From contig JABIFX010000062.1 in the NCBI GenBank assembly GCA_018650445.1, positions 1 through 64,000 on the forward strand: a DNA stretch of 64,000 nucleotides, given 5' to 3'. A model generated the notes under the pieces. The model was not told the DNA's origin, searched no databases, and saw only the letters and a list, made by a program, of their open reading frames with translations. Position 1 is the stretch's first letter; every line of letters starts with the position of its first letter. This document shows, one piece after another, positions 1 through 7,882 of this stretch. The position numbers and the translations under genes were made by a program. Source of the DNA: Fidelibacterota bacterium (GTDB lineage: Bacteria; Fidelibacterota; UBA8477; JABMPR01).

Positions 1-20
1 AAAGCCCCGGTCCTAGGGGC
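1..20 (-). terminator. Rho-independent terminator after the tRNA cluster
   Basis: On the minus strand GCCCC and GGGGC pair around a 7-nt loop and are followed by TTT at the window edge. It lies just downstream of tRNA-Gly, where the cysS-tRNA transcript would end. The rest of the T-run, if any, is outside the window. Confidence 0.55.
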
Positions 21-36
21 AATTCACTGTCAAGTT

Positions 37-109
37 GAGCGGGTGATGAGGATCGAACTCACATAACCAGCTTGGAAGGCTGGTGTTCTACCATTGAACT
101 ACACCCACT
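37..109 (-). tRNA. tRNA-Gly (anticodon TCC)
   Basis: The minus strand folds as a full cloverleaf. A 7-bp acceptor stem (AGTGGGT with ACCCGCT, one G-T pair), the D-arm, an anticodon stem CCAGC/GCTGG around the loop with TCC, and a T-arm with GTTCGATC are all visible. No CCA is encoded after the discriminator. It is the last gene of a three-tRNA run behind cysS. Confidence 0.95.
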
Positions 110-161
110 GGGTCCAGACAGCAACATTTTCGAATTGCCTCCCCAATATTGTTAAAAAGCG

Positions 162-244
162 TGGGCCGAGATGGATTTGAACCACCGTACTCGATTGAGA
201 GCAGATTTACAGTCTGCCGCCTTTAACCACTCGGCCATCGACCC
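162..244 (-). tRNA. tRNA-Tyr (anticodon GTA)
   Basis: Class II tRNA on the minus strand with a long variable arm. The acceptor stem pairs GGGTCGA with TCGGCCC, the anticodon arm GCAGA/TCTGC displays GTA, and the T-loop reads GTTCAAATC. The 3' CCA is not encoded. It lies between tRNA-Thr and tRNA-Gly with short spacers, so the three are probably co-transcribed. Confidence 0.95.
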
Positions 245-267
245 AAATAAAAAAAAACATAAGTTCG

Positions 268-340
268 AGCCAAGGACAGGAATCGAACCTGCGACCGCCG
301 GTTTACAAAACCGATGCTCTACCAACTGAGCTACCTTGGC
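268..340 (-). tRNA. tRNA-Thr (anticodon TGT)
   Basis: Minus-strand cloverleaf with acceptor GCCAAGG/CCTTGGC, D-loop AGTTGGTAGAG, an anticodon loop showing TGT, and a T-arm with GGTTCGATTCC. It is the first tRNA of the three-gene run and begins about 120 bp after the cysS stop codon. Confidence 0.95.
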
Positions 341-363
341 CGTTTTTTTTCTAAAAGCCGAAG

Positions 364-391
364 AATATATATGCTGGATTTGCAGACACAA
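364..391 (-). promoter_or_regulatory. Possible promoter for the tRNA cluster
   Basis: On the minus strand TTGTGT (-35-like) and TATATT (-10-like) are 16 bp apart, about 24 bp upstream of tRNA-Thr. This could give the tRNAs their own start besides read-through from cysS. It rests on consensus resemblance only. Confidence 0.35.
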
Positions 392-463
392 GAACTATTG
401 GGAATGTAATTCTGAAAAAAATTATAAAGGGAAAGCTGTCTTATCTGGACTATTGCTGGCGGA

Positions 464-1870
464 CTACTTCATTTTCCATTTAGTACCGTCAGGGGTATCG
501 ATCAAATCTACACCCAGAGCTACTAATTCATCGCGGATGGCATCACTGGTAGCGAAATCTTTATTGGCTCGAGCAGCTTTTCTGGCTGCAATTTTAGCTT
601 CAACGAATTCAGCATCAATTTCAACTTTCAACCCACTCTCCATATCAAGAACACCCAACACATGATCAAACCTGCGAATGAGATCAATGAGACCCGTGGC
701 ACCGGCGGCACTTAGCCGTCCCTCAACCATGGACCTGTTTCCCCAGCGAACCAATTCAAATATGGCTGCCAGGCCACCTGATATATTCAAGTCATCATCC
801 ATAGCTGAAGTAAAATGATCATCAGCAACATGGATTTGATCGCTGGCATCCTCCTCACCTAAGCCATCATAGGTCTGCAATTTTGAGAAGAATTCTCTCA
901 ATCGATTCACAGCCTTTTGAGCTTCTTCCAGTCGAGATACGGAGAAATTCAGTTTCTGGCGATAGTGCGTAGTAATTAACATCCAGCGAATGGCTTCCGC
1001 AGGGTAACCCTGATCCAGAAGATCTCTCAGCGTGTAGAAATTGTTGAGAGACTTGGACATCTTCTTATTGTCAACCAGTAAATACTCGGAGTGCAGCCAG
1101 TAGTTGACAAAATCTGCACCCGTTGCACAGACACTCTGGGCCAATTCGTTTTCATGATGGGGGAAAATATTATCTACACCGCCACAGTGGATATCAAAGT
1201 GGGGACCCAGGAGCTCCGTGGACATGACAGAGCATTCGATATGCCAGCCCGGTCTACCTTTTCCCCATGGTGATTCCCAGTGAACATCTCCATCCTCGGA
1301 TTTATAACCTTTCCAGAGGGCAAAATCACGTGCTCCCTCCTTCTCATAACTATCATCAGCGACTCTACCTCCACTTAACATTTCATCTGGGTTGAGGTTG
1401 GCCAACTTTCCATAATGTTCATACTTTCCAATATTAAAAAAGACACTTCCGTCTGGAGTGGTATAGGTATAGCCTTTGGTCTCCAGGTCAGAAATCATAG
1501 TGATCATTTCCGGGATGTAGTTGGTGGCTTCAGGATAATTTTGAGCCGCCTGCATATTCAAAGTTTTCAAGTCAGCATGGAAGGCCGCTTTAAATTCATC
1601 GGTGAGCTCTGTGAGCGAAATGTCTCTTTCCCGACTTCGGCGGATTGTATTGTCATCTACATCAGTGAGATTCATAGCCTGATTTACATCAAATCCCCGA
1701 AATTCAAGATATCGGCGAAGTAGATCCTCAAAGATAAAGGTTCTATAATTACCAATATGAGCAAAATCATACACAGTAGGTCCGCAGGTGTACATCTTAA
1801 CCTTGCCAGATTCCAGTGGTTGAAATGCTTCTTTCTGACGTGTGATTGTGTTATAGAACCGAATACTCAT
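464..1870 (-). CDS. cysS: Cysteinyl-tRNA synthetase
   Basis: Charges tRNA-Cys with cysteine using ATP in the cytoplasm. The 468-residue product has the usual length for the family. The class I signature appears as HIGN at residues 38-41, next to TCGPTVYDFA with zinc ligand C29. Further zinc ligands are in HIEC (C213) and the HHE motif at 238-240. KMSKS lies at 270-274. The gene is last in an apparent operon lgt, ZIP-permease, ddl, cysS, starting 10 bp after the ddl stop. Three tRNA genes follow on the same strand. The ATG start puts CxPT at the normal distance from the N terminus. Confidence 0.97.
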   Translation of the reverse strand: MSIRFYNTITRQKEAFQPLESGKVKMYTCGPTVYDFAHIGNYRTFIFEDLLRRYLEFRGFDVNQAMNLTDVDDNTIRRSRERDISLTELTDEFKAAFHADLKTLNMQAAQNYPEATNYIPEMITMISDLETKGYTYTTPDGSVFFNIGKYEHYGKLANLNPDEMLSGGRVADDSYEKEGARDFALWKGYKSEDGDVHWESPWGKGRPGWHIECSVMSTELLGPHFDIHCGGVDNIFPHHENELAQSVCATGADFVNYWLHSEYLLVDNKKMSKSLNNFYTLRDLLDQGYPAEAIRWMLITTHYRQKLNFSVSRLEEAQKAVNRLREFFSKLQTYDGLGEEDASDQIHVADDHFTSAMDDDLNISGGLAAIFELVRWGNRSMVEGRLSAAGATGLIDLIRRFDHVLGVLDMESGLKVEIDAEFVEAKIAARKAARANKDFATSDAIRDELVALGVDLIDTPDGTKWKMK

Positions 1871-1880
1871 ACTTCTTAGC

Positions 1881-2786
1881 CTAGCTATATTTTTTCAAAC
1901 TCAGTTTTAGAATCTCATCTATTAATTGGGGAAAACTAAGACCATTTGCAACAGCACCCATGGGCAAGAGTGACGTCTCTGTCATCCCAGGTAAGGTATT
2001 AATCTCAAGACACCAGGGTTGATTCTCAGGATCCAGGCGAAAATCAACTCGGCCATACACCTGCACACCAACAGATTGCATGGACTTGACTGCTAAATCC
2101 TGGATATGCATCGTCAGTGCATCGTCAAGATTGGCCGGACACTCATACTTGCTCATGCCCTTGGTGTATTTTGATTCGTAATCATACAGCTCATGGCCAG
2201 GGAAGATTTCTACGATGGGAAATACTTGATCTCCGAGAACACCCACTGTGAGTTCACGTCCCAGAACGAACCGCTCAAAGATTAACCTGCTGAATGCTCC
2301 AGAGACCTGTCGAGCTTCAATCAGATCTTCTGGGCTTTCACAAACCGATAGACCAATTGTTGAACCTTCGTTATCAGGTTTGATAACATAGGGCAACTGG
2401 AGTTTGGTCTCAGGTAATTCCTGACCCGTTTCATGTAGAATCAGTTCCCAGTCGGCAGTTGGTATTCCGTATTTTTTGAATTGACGCTTCGAGGCATCTT
2501 TTGAGAAGGCCAGCAAACTGTCAGCAACTCCAGCTCCGGTATAAGGAATCTGGTTGGCCTCCAGGGTGGCCTGGAGTAGTCCATCCTCACCTGCTCTACC
2601 ATGGAAACCAAGGAGAACAATGTCATAGGAATCATCCCACTCTTGGGTGACATCCAGTTCATTTCCCAGATCCAGGCGTCGGTAGGCATAACCCAATTCT
2701 TGGAGTGCTCGTTCCATGGCTGCAGTAGATTTTATCGAGACCTCACGTTCATGAGAACTTCCACCGCCTGCCAGTAATATTTTCAT
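1881..2786 (-). CDS. ddl: D-alanine--D-alanine ligase
   Basis: ATP-grasp enzyme that joins two D-alanines for peptidoglycan precursors in the cytoplasm. The 301-residue protein opens with the family motif GGGSSHEREVS. It carries the ATP-binding segment YVIKPDNEGSTIGLSV in the middle and the Mg/substrate segment LEINTLPGMTETSLLP near the C terminus, with the acidic DFRLDP stretch before it. Length is at the short end of the DdlB range. It lies 11 bp after the permease gene and 10 bp before cysS. The Ala-Ala rather than Ala-Lac specificity is assumed from family norms. Confidence 0.95.
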   Translation of the reverse strand: MKILLAGGGSSHEREVSIKSTAAMERALQELGYAYRRLDLGNELDVTQEWDDSYDIVLLGFHGRAGEDGLLQATLEANQIPYTGAGVADSLLAFSKDASKRQFKKYGIPTADWELILHETGQELPETKLQLPYVIKPDNEGSTIGLSVCESPEDLIEARQVSGAFSRLIFERFVLGRELTVGVLGDQVFPIVEIFPGHELYDYESKYTKGMSKYECPANLDDALTMHIQDLAVKSMQSVGVQVYGRVDFRLDPENQPWCLEINTLPGMTETSLLPMGAVANGLSFPQLIDEILKLSLKKYS

Positions 2787-2797
2787 TTACTCATCCC

Positions 2798-4588
2798 TTA
2801 ATCGTGACAGTCATCACAACAATCGTCTTCTTTTTCAGAATCTCCCAGACCCTCATAGAGATTCTCCAACATTCCTCTCGGACCAATTCTGAACAGCGAA
2901 CCGGCAAAAAGCATCAATAAGATACTGCCTGCCAAAAGATTAATCCATGAGTGATCATCGCTTATTTCTGCTCCGGCGCCCACATGGGCTGAATCCCCCA
3001 TGATAAAATTGACTCCAAATCCAATGACAATGGTTAGCCCAATAATCACCAGGGGAAAAATAATTGCTATACGTCCACCATGGAGTTTTTTCATCACACC
3101 GAGGGTGGTAATGTTCGTGGCCGGTCCAGTAATAAGAAAAGCAATTACGGCTCCTGCGGACACACCATTCAGAAGCATGACAGCAGCGATAGGTGTTGCT
3201 CCTGTAGCACAGACATAAAGCGGCATTCCAATGAGAGCCATGATAATAATATCGACACCGTATGGGAGCGAGCTCCAATCGAGCTTGCCCAGAAAAGGAT
3301 CTGTGATGGCGGCAATGATGAGCCCCATAAGCACCCAGGGACCAAGATGATCGATCATTTCTTTATTCAAGGTGGCCCAAAAGCGCTTCCAGGGATTGAC
3401 TGTTGTCTTCAGTTTTTCAGACTCAATCACAGGGATGGTCATTTCCTGTTTTACAGGTACCACCAAGTCCATTAAGTAACCAGTGAGCCAGGCAATCAGG
3501 GCGGCAGCAATTAAACGTGCGACCGTCATCTTCCAGCCCAGGAGAGGTACGGAAATCATTATAGCATCGATACCCAATTCAGGGGTGGCAATTAAAAATG
3601 CCATCCCGGCACCTACAGATACTCCTCGTCTAACGAGACTATGGTAAAGCGGGACAACCCCACAGGAACAGATGGGCAGCGGGAGTCCAAAGAGCATCCC
3701 CTTCCCTACTCTCACAGATCTGTTTTTTGAGTGAAGCCAGTTGATCCCTGCTTCAGGAATAAAATTTTGAATACTGGAGGCGATTAAAAATCCCAATAAC
3801 AGGGCGGGAGCACTCTCAAAAAAGAGAGCAAAGGTAAGCTGAGCAGTTGATCCAATTGAATGGGCATGCGGTAACTCGTGACCCAGTGGTAAAAAATATA
3901 GTAGACCAGCCCCGGCGAGAGCACCAAAAGCTGAAGGTAAGGCATTCTTTGAATTTGAATGTTTATGATCATTTGCCTCAGAAGCAACGCCATGAATGTG
4001 GCGGTGAAAGAGCACGTGTAGGAGTGATCCAGTTACCAAAGCCTGGAAATAGGTGATGTATGTGGAATGCACTCCAGGGAATTCAGCAGCTCCCAGGGTA
4101 AAACCTGCGGCAGTTGTCAGACTCATCAACGCCAGGACACTCACAATGACTTTAATATTGCTGAGAGGCCTTAAAGCCCACCAGATCAGCAAACCAACTG
4201 GAAGACGGTGTAAGATGACTGCATAAGCCAATACCTGACCAGATCCGTGGTCGCGTGAGGCCTGTGACACGGCAATGCCATCCATGAGTGTATGCACCAG
4301 GATACCGCTAAATGCCAAAACGAGCACACCACTGTGGGTCGCCCTTTCATAGTTGTGAAAAGCGCGTTCTGCGAAGTAGGGTAACAAGGCTCCGATTACG
4401 ACCATAAGGAGCGCCATCCCTCCAATTTCGACCACCGCTTCAGGCAAGAGGTGGATGACGGCGATACCACCGATTGTGACCAGGATGAATCCATCCAGAA
4501 ATCGATTGATACCCGGTTGTTGTTCAAAGATCTTTGCCAGGAATGGACCCAGGAGAAGCGCGCCAATGGCAAGGACAAGCAACGTCAT
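2798..4588 (-). CDS. ZIP-like / YraQ-type permease fusion, metal-related membrane protein
   Basis: A 596-residue polytopic membrane protein that appears to join two transporter modules. Residues 1 to about 200 resemble ZIP metal transporters, with H46/E50 in HLLPE, H99/D103 in HTLMDG and H127 in HRLP on hydrophobic helices. A His-rich loop follows (residues 195-245). From about 255 onward it matches the PF03773-type permease (YraQ/ArsP-like), with the LPICSCGVVPL signature at 304-314 and a second helix set containing CATGATP. The tail ends in EKEDDCCDDCHD, a likely metal-binding tag. It overlaps lgt by 4 bp (ATGA) and precedes ddl by 11 bp. Substrate is unknown; a divalent metal or metalloid is inferred. 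Confidence 0.75.
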   Translation of the reverse strand: MTLLVLAIGALLLGPFLAKIFEQQPGINRFLDGFILVTIGGIAVIHLLPEAVVEIGGMALLMVVIGALLPYFAERAFHNYERATHSGVLVLAFSGILVHTLMDGIAVSQASRDHGSGQVLAYAVILHRLPVGLLIWWALRPLSNIKVIVSVLALMSLTTAAGFTLGAAEFPGVHSTYITYFQALVTGSLLHVLFHRHIHGVASEANDHKHSNSKNALPSAFGALAGAGLLYFLPLGHELPHAHSIGSTAQLTFALFFESAPALLLGFLIASSIQNFIPEAGINWLHSKNRSVRVGKGMLFGLPLPICSCGVVPLYHSLVRRGVSVGAGMAFLIATPELGIDAIMISVPLLGWKMTVARLIAAALIAWLTGYLMDLVVPVKQEMTIPVIESEKLKTTVNPWKRFWATLNKEMIDHLGPWVLMGLIIAAITDPFLGKLDWSSLPYGVDIIIMALIGMPLYVCATGATPIAAVMLLNGVSAGAVIAFLITGPATNITTLGVMKKLHGGRIAIIFPLVIIGLTIVIGFGVNFIMGDSAHVGAGAEISDDHSWINLLAGSILLMLFAGSLFRIGPRGMLENLYEGLGDSEKEDDCCDDCHD

Positions 4589-5448
4589 TGAGCAATTTCT
4601 CCCGATTTCTTATGTTGGGTATACCCAAGGTACCATACCAGGCATGCTCCCAGCATCATTCCGAAACTAAGGAGCTGTCCCATACTAAAATAATTAAACA
4701 ATATAAACCCGAGGTGTTCATCTGGCTGTCTGAAGAATTCTACAAAGAAACGTGCAACCCCATATGTAAATAAAAATAAACCAGAGAGAAAACCCTGGAA
4801 TGGAGCCTTCTTCCTGAATGACCAGACGATTGCAAATGAAACTAGGCCTTCAAATAATGCTTCATATAGTTGTGAAGGATGTCTTAATAGTCCATCTCTT
4901 GCGTGTGGGAAATACATTCCAATCCAACTCTCAGTAACCCGGCCATAGAGTTCGCCATTGATGAAATTCCCAATACGTCCAAAAGTATAGCCTAACGGAA
5001 TACCCACCATGATCAAATCTGTTAATTCAAAATATTTAACTTTATGTTTACGTGCGAATAACCAAAGCCCTATCGTTACGCCTATACCACCCCCGTGATA
5101 AGACATACCTGAGATACCCGTAAATTTCCAATGGCCATTAATTTTGGCAATTGGAGAGATTATTCGGATTGGATCCATTAAAAGATCCTCAAAACCATAG
5201 AAGAGCACATATCCAAAACGTCCACCGAGGATTACGCCAACTACCGCATACATAATGGCGTCCGCAAGAAAATCCAGGCTGTACGGTAACTTTTCGTCCT
5301 TGATCCTAAATTTTGCAACGAGGTATGCTGTTGCAAAGGCAGCGATATACATCATGCCATACCAGCGCAGCGGGAAATTTCCAATAGTGAAAATGACTGG
5401 ATCCATTTGTGATGGAAGATGCTGCCACCACTCGATAAAATGATTCAA
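4585..5448 (-). CDS. lgt: Prolipoprotein diacylglyceryl transferase
   Basis: Inner-membrane enzyme that transfers diacylglycerol from phosphatidylglycerol to the lipobox cysteine of prolipoproteins. The 287-residue protein has about seven membrane segments, the signature GRIGNFINGE, the N-terminal DPVIF...LRWYG segment, SYHGGGIG, and RHPSQLYEA near the C terminus. The start is TTG, supported by AGGAG 8 nt upstream and by the usual dozen residues before DPVIF in the family. Starting at the ATG just before DPVIF would leave no N-terminal segment. It is first in the operon and overlaps the next gene by 4 bp. Confidence 0.95.
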   Translation of the reverse strand: MNHFIEWWQHLPSQMDPVIFTIGNFPLRWYGMMYIAAFATAYLVAKFRIKDEKLPYSLDFLADAIMYAVVGVILGGRFGYVLFYGFEDLLMDPIRIISPIAKINGHWKFTGISGMSYHGGGIGVTIGLWLFARKHKVKYFELTDLIMVGIPLGYTFGRIGNFINGELYGRVTESWIGMYFPHARDGLLRHPSQLYEALFEGLVSFAIVWSFRKKAPFQGFLSGLFLFTYGVARFFVEFFRQPDEHLGFILFNYFSMGQLLSFGMMLGACLVWYLGYTQHKKSGEIAQ

Positions 5449-5576
5449 AGTCTCAACTCCTAATTCAAAGGTTTCATCGGCGCAAAAATAGGCCTATCTC
5501 ATTCCATACCAAGCAAAAGCACAGACTAACTTGACTACTTAACCTTTGAGAGGAAAATATGTTTCTGTCCATACAC

Positions 5577-5604
5577 CAAAAGAGGCCACCAATTGGCAGC
5601 CTCT
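5577..5604 (-). terminator. Rho-independent terminator after the DUF35 gene
   Basis: The minus strand forms AGAGGC ... GCCTCT with an inner CCAATTGG palindrome and then TTTTGG. It lies 29 bp after the DUF35 stop codon and before lgt, separating the two transcripts. Confidence 0.75.
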
Positions 5605-5632
5605 CTTCTGATAATCTAGATACTGGGGCTTT

Positions 5633-6223
5633 CTAAAAAGTAAATCCCTCAGGCAAGTCAGCAGCACTTGTTCCTGCAGGTACCCAGGAAAGATCCATGA
5701 TAGTGAAAGTCGGTTTCTTAGTTTGGAAGATGGGCACCACTTTCATTCCAATTTCGGGCTCTCCAATTGAGAGATACCCCATCAGGATGGTGGATACTCC
5801 TTCAAACTCGACATTTACAAAACGAATTGGTTTTTCCAGAGTATTGAAAGCCCCTGTTCGTTCAGTGATCATAAAGGTATGCACGCTGGCACCTTTGCGA
5901 GCTAATTCAGTGAGATCTACTTCCTCATTTCGCATGAGACAATCTGGGCAATGAATGCGATAGGGAATGTATACTGAGCCATAAGTCTCACATTTTGGAT
6001 TGGCGCATTTCGTCCCCAACAATTTGGCATTGCTAAGATTTTCAAAGAAAGGCGCTTCACCACCGTAGGCATGGATATGCGTCATATCAGCAGGATTGGT
6101 TATACCCAGAAGTTTCCCTGATTCATCTCTGATGGGTTCATTGGGGTAGGCATAATGGAAATTACCTGTTACACGATAACGACCATTCTCGACCTTGACG
6201 GTTCCTCTATTTTGAGTAGTCAT
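5633..6223 (-). CDS. Zn-ribbon/OB-fold (DUF35-type) acyl-CoA partner protein
   Basis: A 196-residue protein with a rubredoxin-like zinc ribbon (C73, C78, C92, C95) followed by an OB-fold-like C-terminal half. This is the DUF35 family, whose members form complexes with thiolase-fold enzymes and help bind acyl-CoA. It starts one base after the thiolase-like gene stop, and its strong GGGAGGGG ribosome site overlaps the last codons of that gene, so the two are translationally coupled. The N-terminal extension of about 60 residues before the zinc ribbon is longer than in minimal DUF35 proteins. The partner is almost certainly the upstream thiolase homologue; the substrate cannot be read from sequence. 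Confidence 0.8.
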   Translation of the reverse strand: MTTQNRGTVKVENGRYRVTGNFHYAYPNEPIRDESGKLLGITNPADMTHIHAYGGEAPFFENLSNAKLLGTKCANPKCETYGSVYIPYRIHCPDCLMRNEEVDLTELARKGASVHTFMITERTGAFNTLEKPIRFVNVEFEGVSTILMGYLSIGEPEIGMKVVPIFQTKKPTFTIMDLSWVPAGTSAADLPEGFTF

Positions 6224-6224
6224 C

Positions 6225-7649
6225 TTAGCCCCTCCCTTTTAATTGATGATCTGGATGAACCAAGACGGTTGCAGTTACATGAGATCCAACACCGGCATGA
6301 CTAATCGCCAATCCTCTTTTAGCTCCCTTCACCTGCAAATCGGTCCAATCATCTGGTTTCACACGGTTAAATCGTTTCCACTTCGCTTCATCAGCGTGCA
6401 TTTCTGACCAACGTCCCCAGATATGTTGTGCCACCTCAATCACTTGCATTATACCTGTGGCTCCCACAGCATGCATACAGCCAATGAGACCTCCTGAGAG
6501 GTTAGCAGGCAGTTTTCCTGGTTGACCAGTAAATGGATTGGTATGGTAGCAATCACCTGATTCTACGTAGCTGCGACCCTCTCCATAAGGGCGGATGCCA
6601 ATATCTTCATATGTTTGTATATCACTTATTGTGAAGGCATCATGCAATTCGACAAGATCAAGATCTTCTGTTGGATCCACTATACCAGCCATTCCATAAG
6701 CATAATAGGCTGCCATACGTGCAGCAAGAAAACCAGTAAAGCCAGGATATCTATCTCCACCTGGAAAACGAACACCAAGATCTTTGTATTGGTCTGGACT
6801 CTCATTAGGTAACAATGGAATAGCCATGTCGCGACGGTCAGCCACACGTAGGGTATGGGAACCTGCAGATGAATACAGAAGAAGTGGATTGTCTGTCATC
6901 TCGTATGCTGTTTTCTCATCAGCCAGAATGACGCAAGATGCTCCAACACTCATGAGGCAACAATCAAGCGCTCTCAGTGGATGGGCAACAATGGGAGAAT
7001 TAAGTACGTCTTCCACAGTAATTTTCATGGGGCTCTGGGCATGAGGATTCATGCGGGCATAGCCCTTATTTTTTACTGCAATTTCAGCCAGAGTCCGGCG
7101 GAAAGATTCTTCCTCTTTACCAAATACCTGCCAGTATTTTTGAGCCATGACTGCATAGTATCCTGTATAGATATGACCCAAGGGGGTTTCCCAGTCTTTA
7201 TCGGCTGCTGAGGCGATATAGTGATTGCCCTCATCTGTTGGCACTTCATCCATACGTTCCCAACCCATGGCTAACGCTGTATCTGAGTAGCCTGAAGCAA
7301 CGGCTTTGTAGGCCTCCCAGATGGTTGAGCCACCTGTGGCCCCTCCGGTTTTAATCCCAACGTTTCCAAGTGGATCCAAGCCGAGACGATCATGTATGAC
7401 TGCTTCCCCTAGCAGTTGATCACCGAAATGATCTGCGAAGTGACCGTAATAGCAACTATGGATGTATTGTTTTAATTCTTCAGGGGATTTGTTGATAAAT
7501 TCGGCTGCCTCTAGAAAGGAATCGATAACCAGCTCTTCGGTCCGCTTCTCCGGTATGGCTCTGTCAAATTTTGACATACCACCTGTTACCAGATAAACGG
7601 GCTTGCTCATCTGTGGAATTTTGAGCTGTTGCTTACTGAATTTGATCAT
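6225..7649 (-). CDS. Thiolase-superfamily protein without the usual catalytic Cys (SCP2/Ltp2-like)
   Basis: A 474-residue thiolase-fold protein of the SCP2-thiolase type. The C-terminal half has DLVELHDAFT and a GCMHAVGATG segment, equivalent to the family's GHP.GATG. The position where thiolases carry the acyl-accepting Cys reads GGATGGS (residues 102-108) with no Cys. In the DUF35-paired Ltp2 aldolases the same Cys is dispensable, so a retro-aldol or other non-thiolase acyl-CoA reaction is plausible. The start at 7649 is chosen because GGGAGAG lies just upstream and the 46 extra codons before it do not resemble a thiolase. It is coupled to the DUF35 gene. Confidence 0.8.
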   Translation of the reverse strand: MIKFSKQQLKIPQMSKPVYLVTGGMSKFDRAIPEKRTEELVIDSFLEAAEFINKSPEELKQYIHSCYYGHFADHFGDQLLGEAVIHDRLGLDPLGNVGIKTGGATGGSTIWEAYKAVASGYSDTALAMGWERMDEVPTDEGNHYIASAADKDWETPLGHIYTGYYAVMAQKYWQVFGKEEESFRRTLAEIAVKNKGYARMNPHAQSPMKITVEDVLNSPIVAHPLRALDCCLMSVGASCVILADEKTAYEMTDNPLLLYSSAGSHTLRVADRRDMAIPLLPNESPDQYKDLGVRFPGGDRYPGFTGFLAARMAAYYAYGMAGIVDPTEDLDLVELHDAFTISDIQTYEDIGIRPYGEGRSYVESGDCYHTNPFTGQPGKLPANLSGGLIGCMHAVGATGIMQVIEVAQHIWGRWSEMHADEAKWKRFNRVKPDDWTDLQVKGAKRGLAISHAGVGSHVTATVLVHPDHQLKGRG

Positions 7650-7824
7650 GTTTCTCTCCCATATTTGAGTTATGTAAATGGGATAGGCGTCACCATGAGA
7701 GCTGACACAATACCCGCACGTAAATATCCAGATTCTATTCAAAAAATGTTGAGGTGTTCGGGGATAAACTAATAGGAAGGATTGCATTCCAAAAGAGAAT
7801 CTGATTACAAACCTGTCACTTCAT

Positions 7825-7855
7825 AAAAAAGGCGCAGTGTTGCCACTACGCCTTT
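7825..7855 (-). terminator. Rho-independent terminator after the outer-membrane protein gene
   Basis: On the minus strand AAAGGCG pairs with CGCCTTT, with a further AGTG/CACT stem inside, followed by TTTTTT. It lies 28 bp past the stop of the barrel protein gene at 7883. Confidence 0.85.
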
Positions 7856-7882
7856 AATGATTTGGTCAACTATTGACTTAAT

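Noticed and set aside
1..463. tRNA-Sec (selC) among the tRNA genes
   Set aside because: The three tRNAs have anticodons TCC, GTA and TGT; the long-armed one is tRNA-Tyr with GTA, not TCA.
7650..7787. 46-codon N-terminal extension of the thiolase-like protein
   Set aside because: The internal ATG has a strong GGGAGAG site and gives the normal N terminus; the extension is not thiolase-like.
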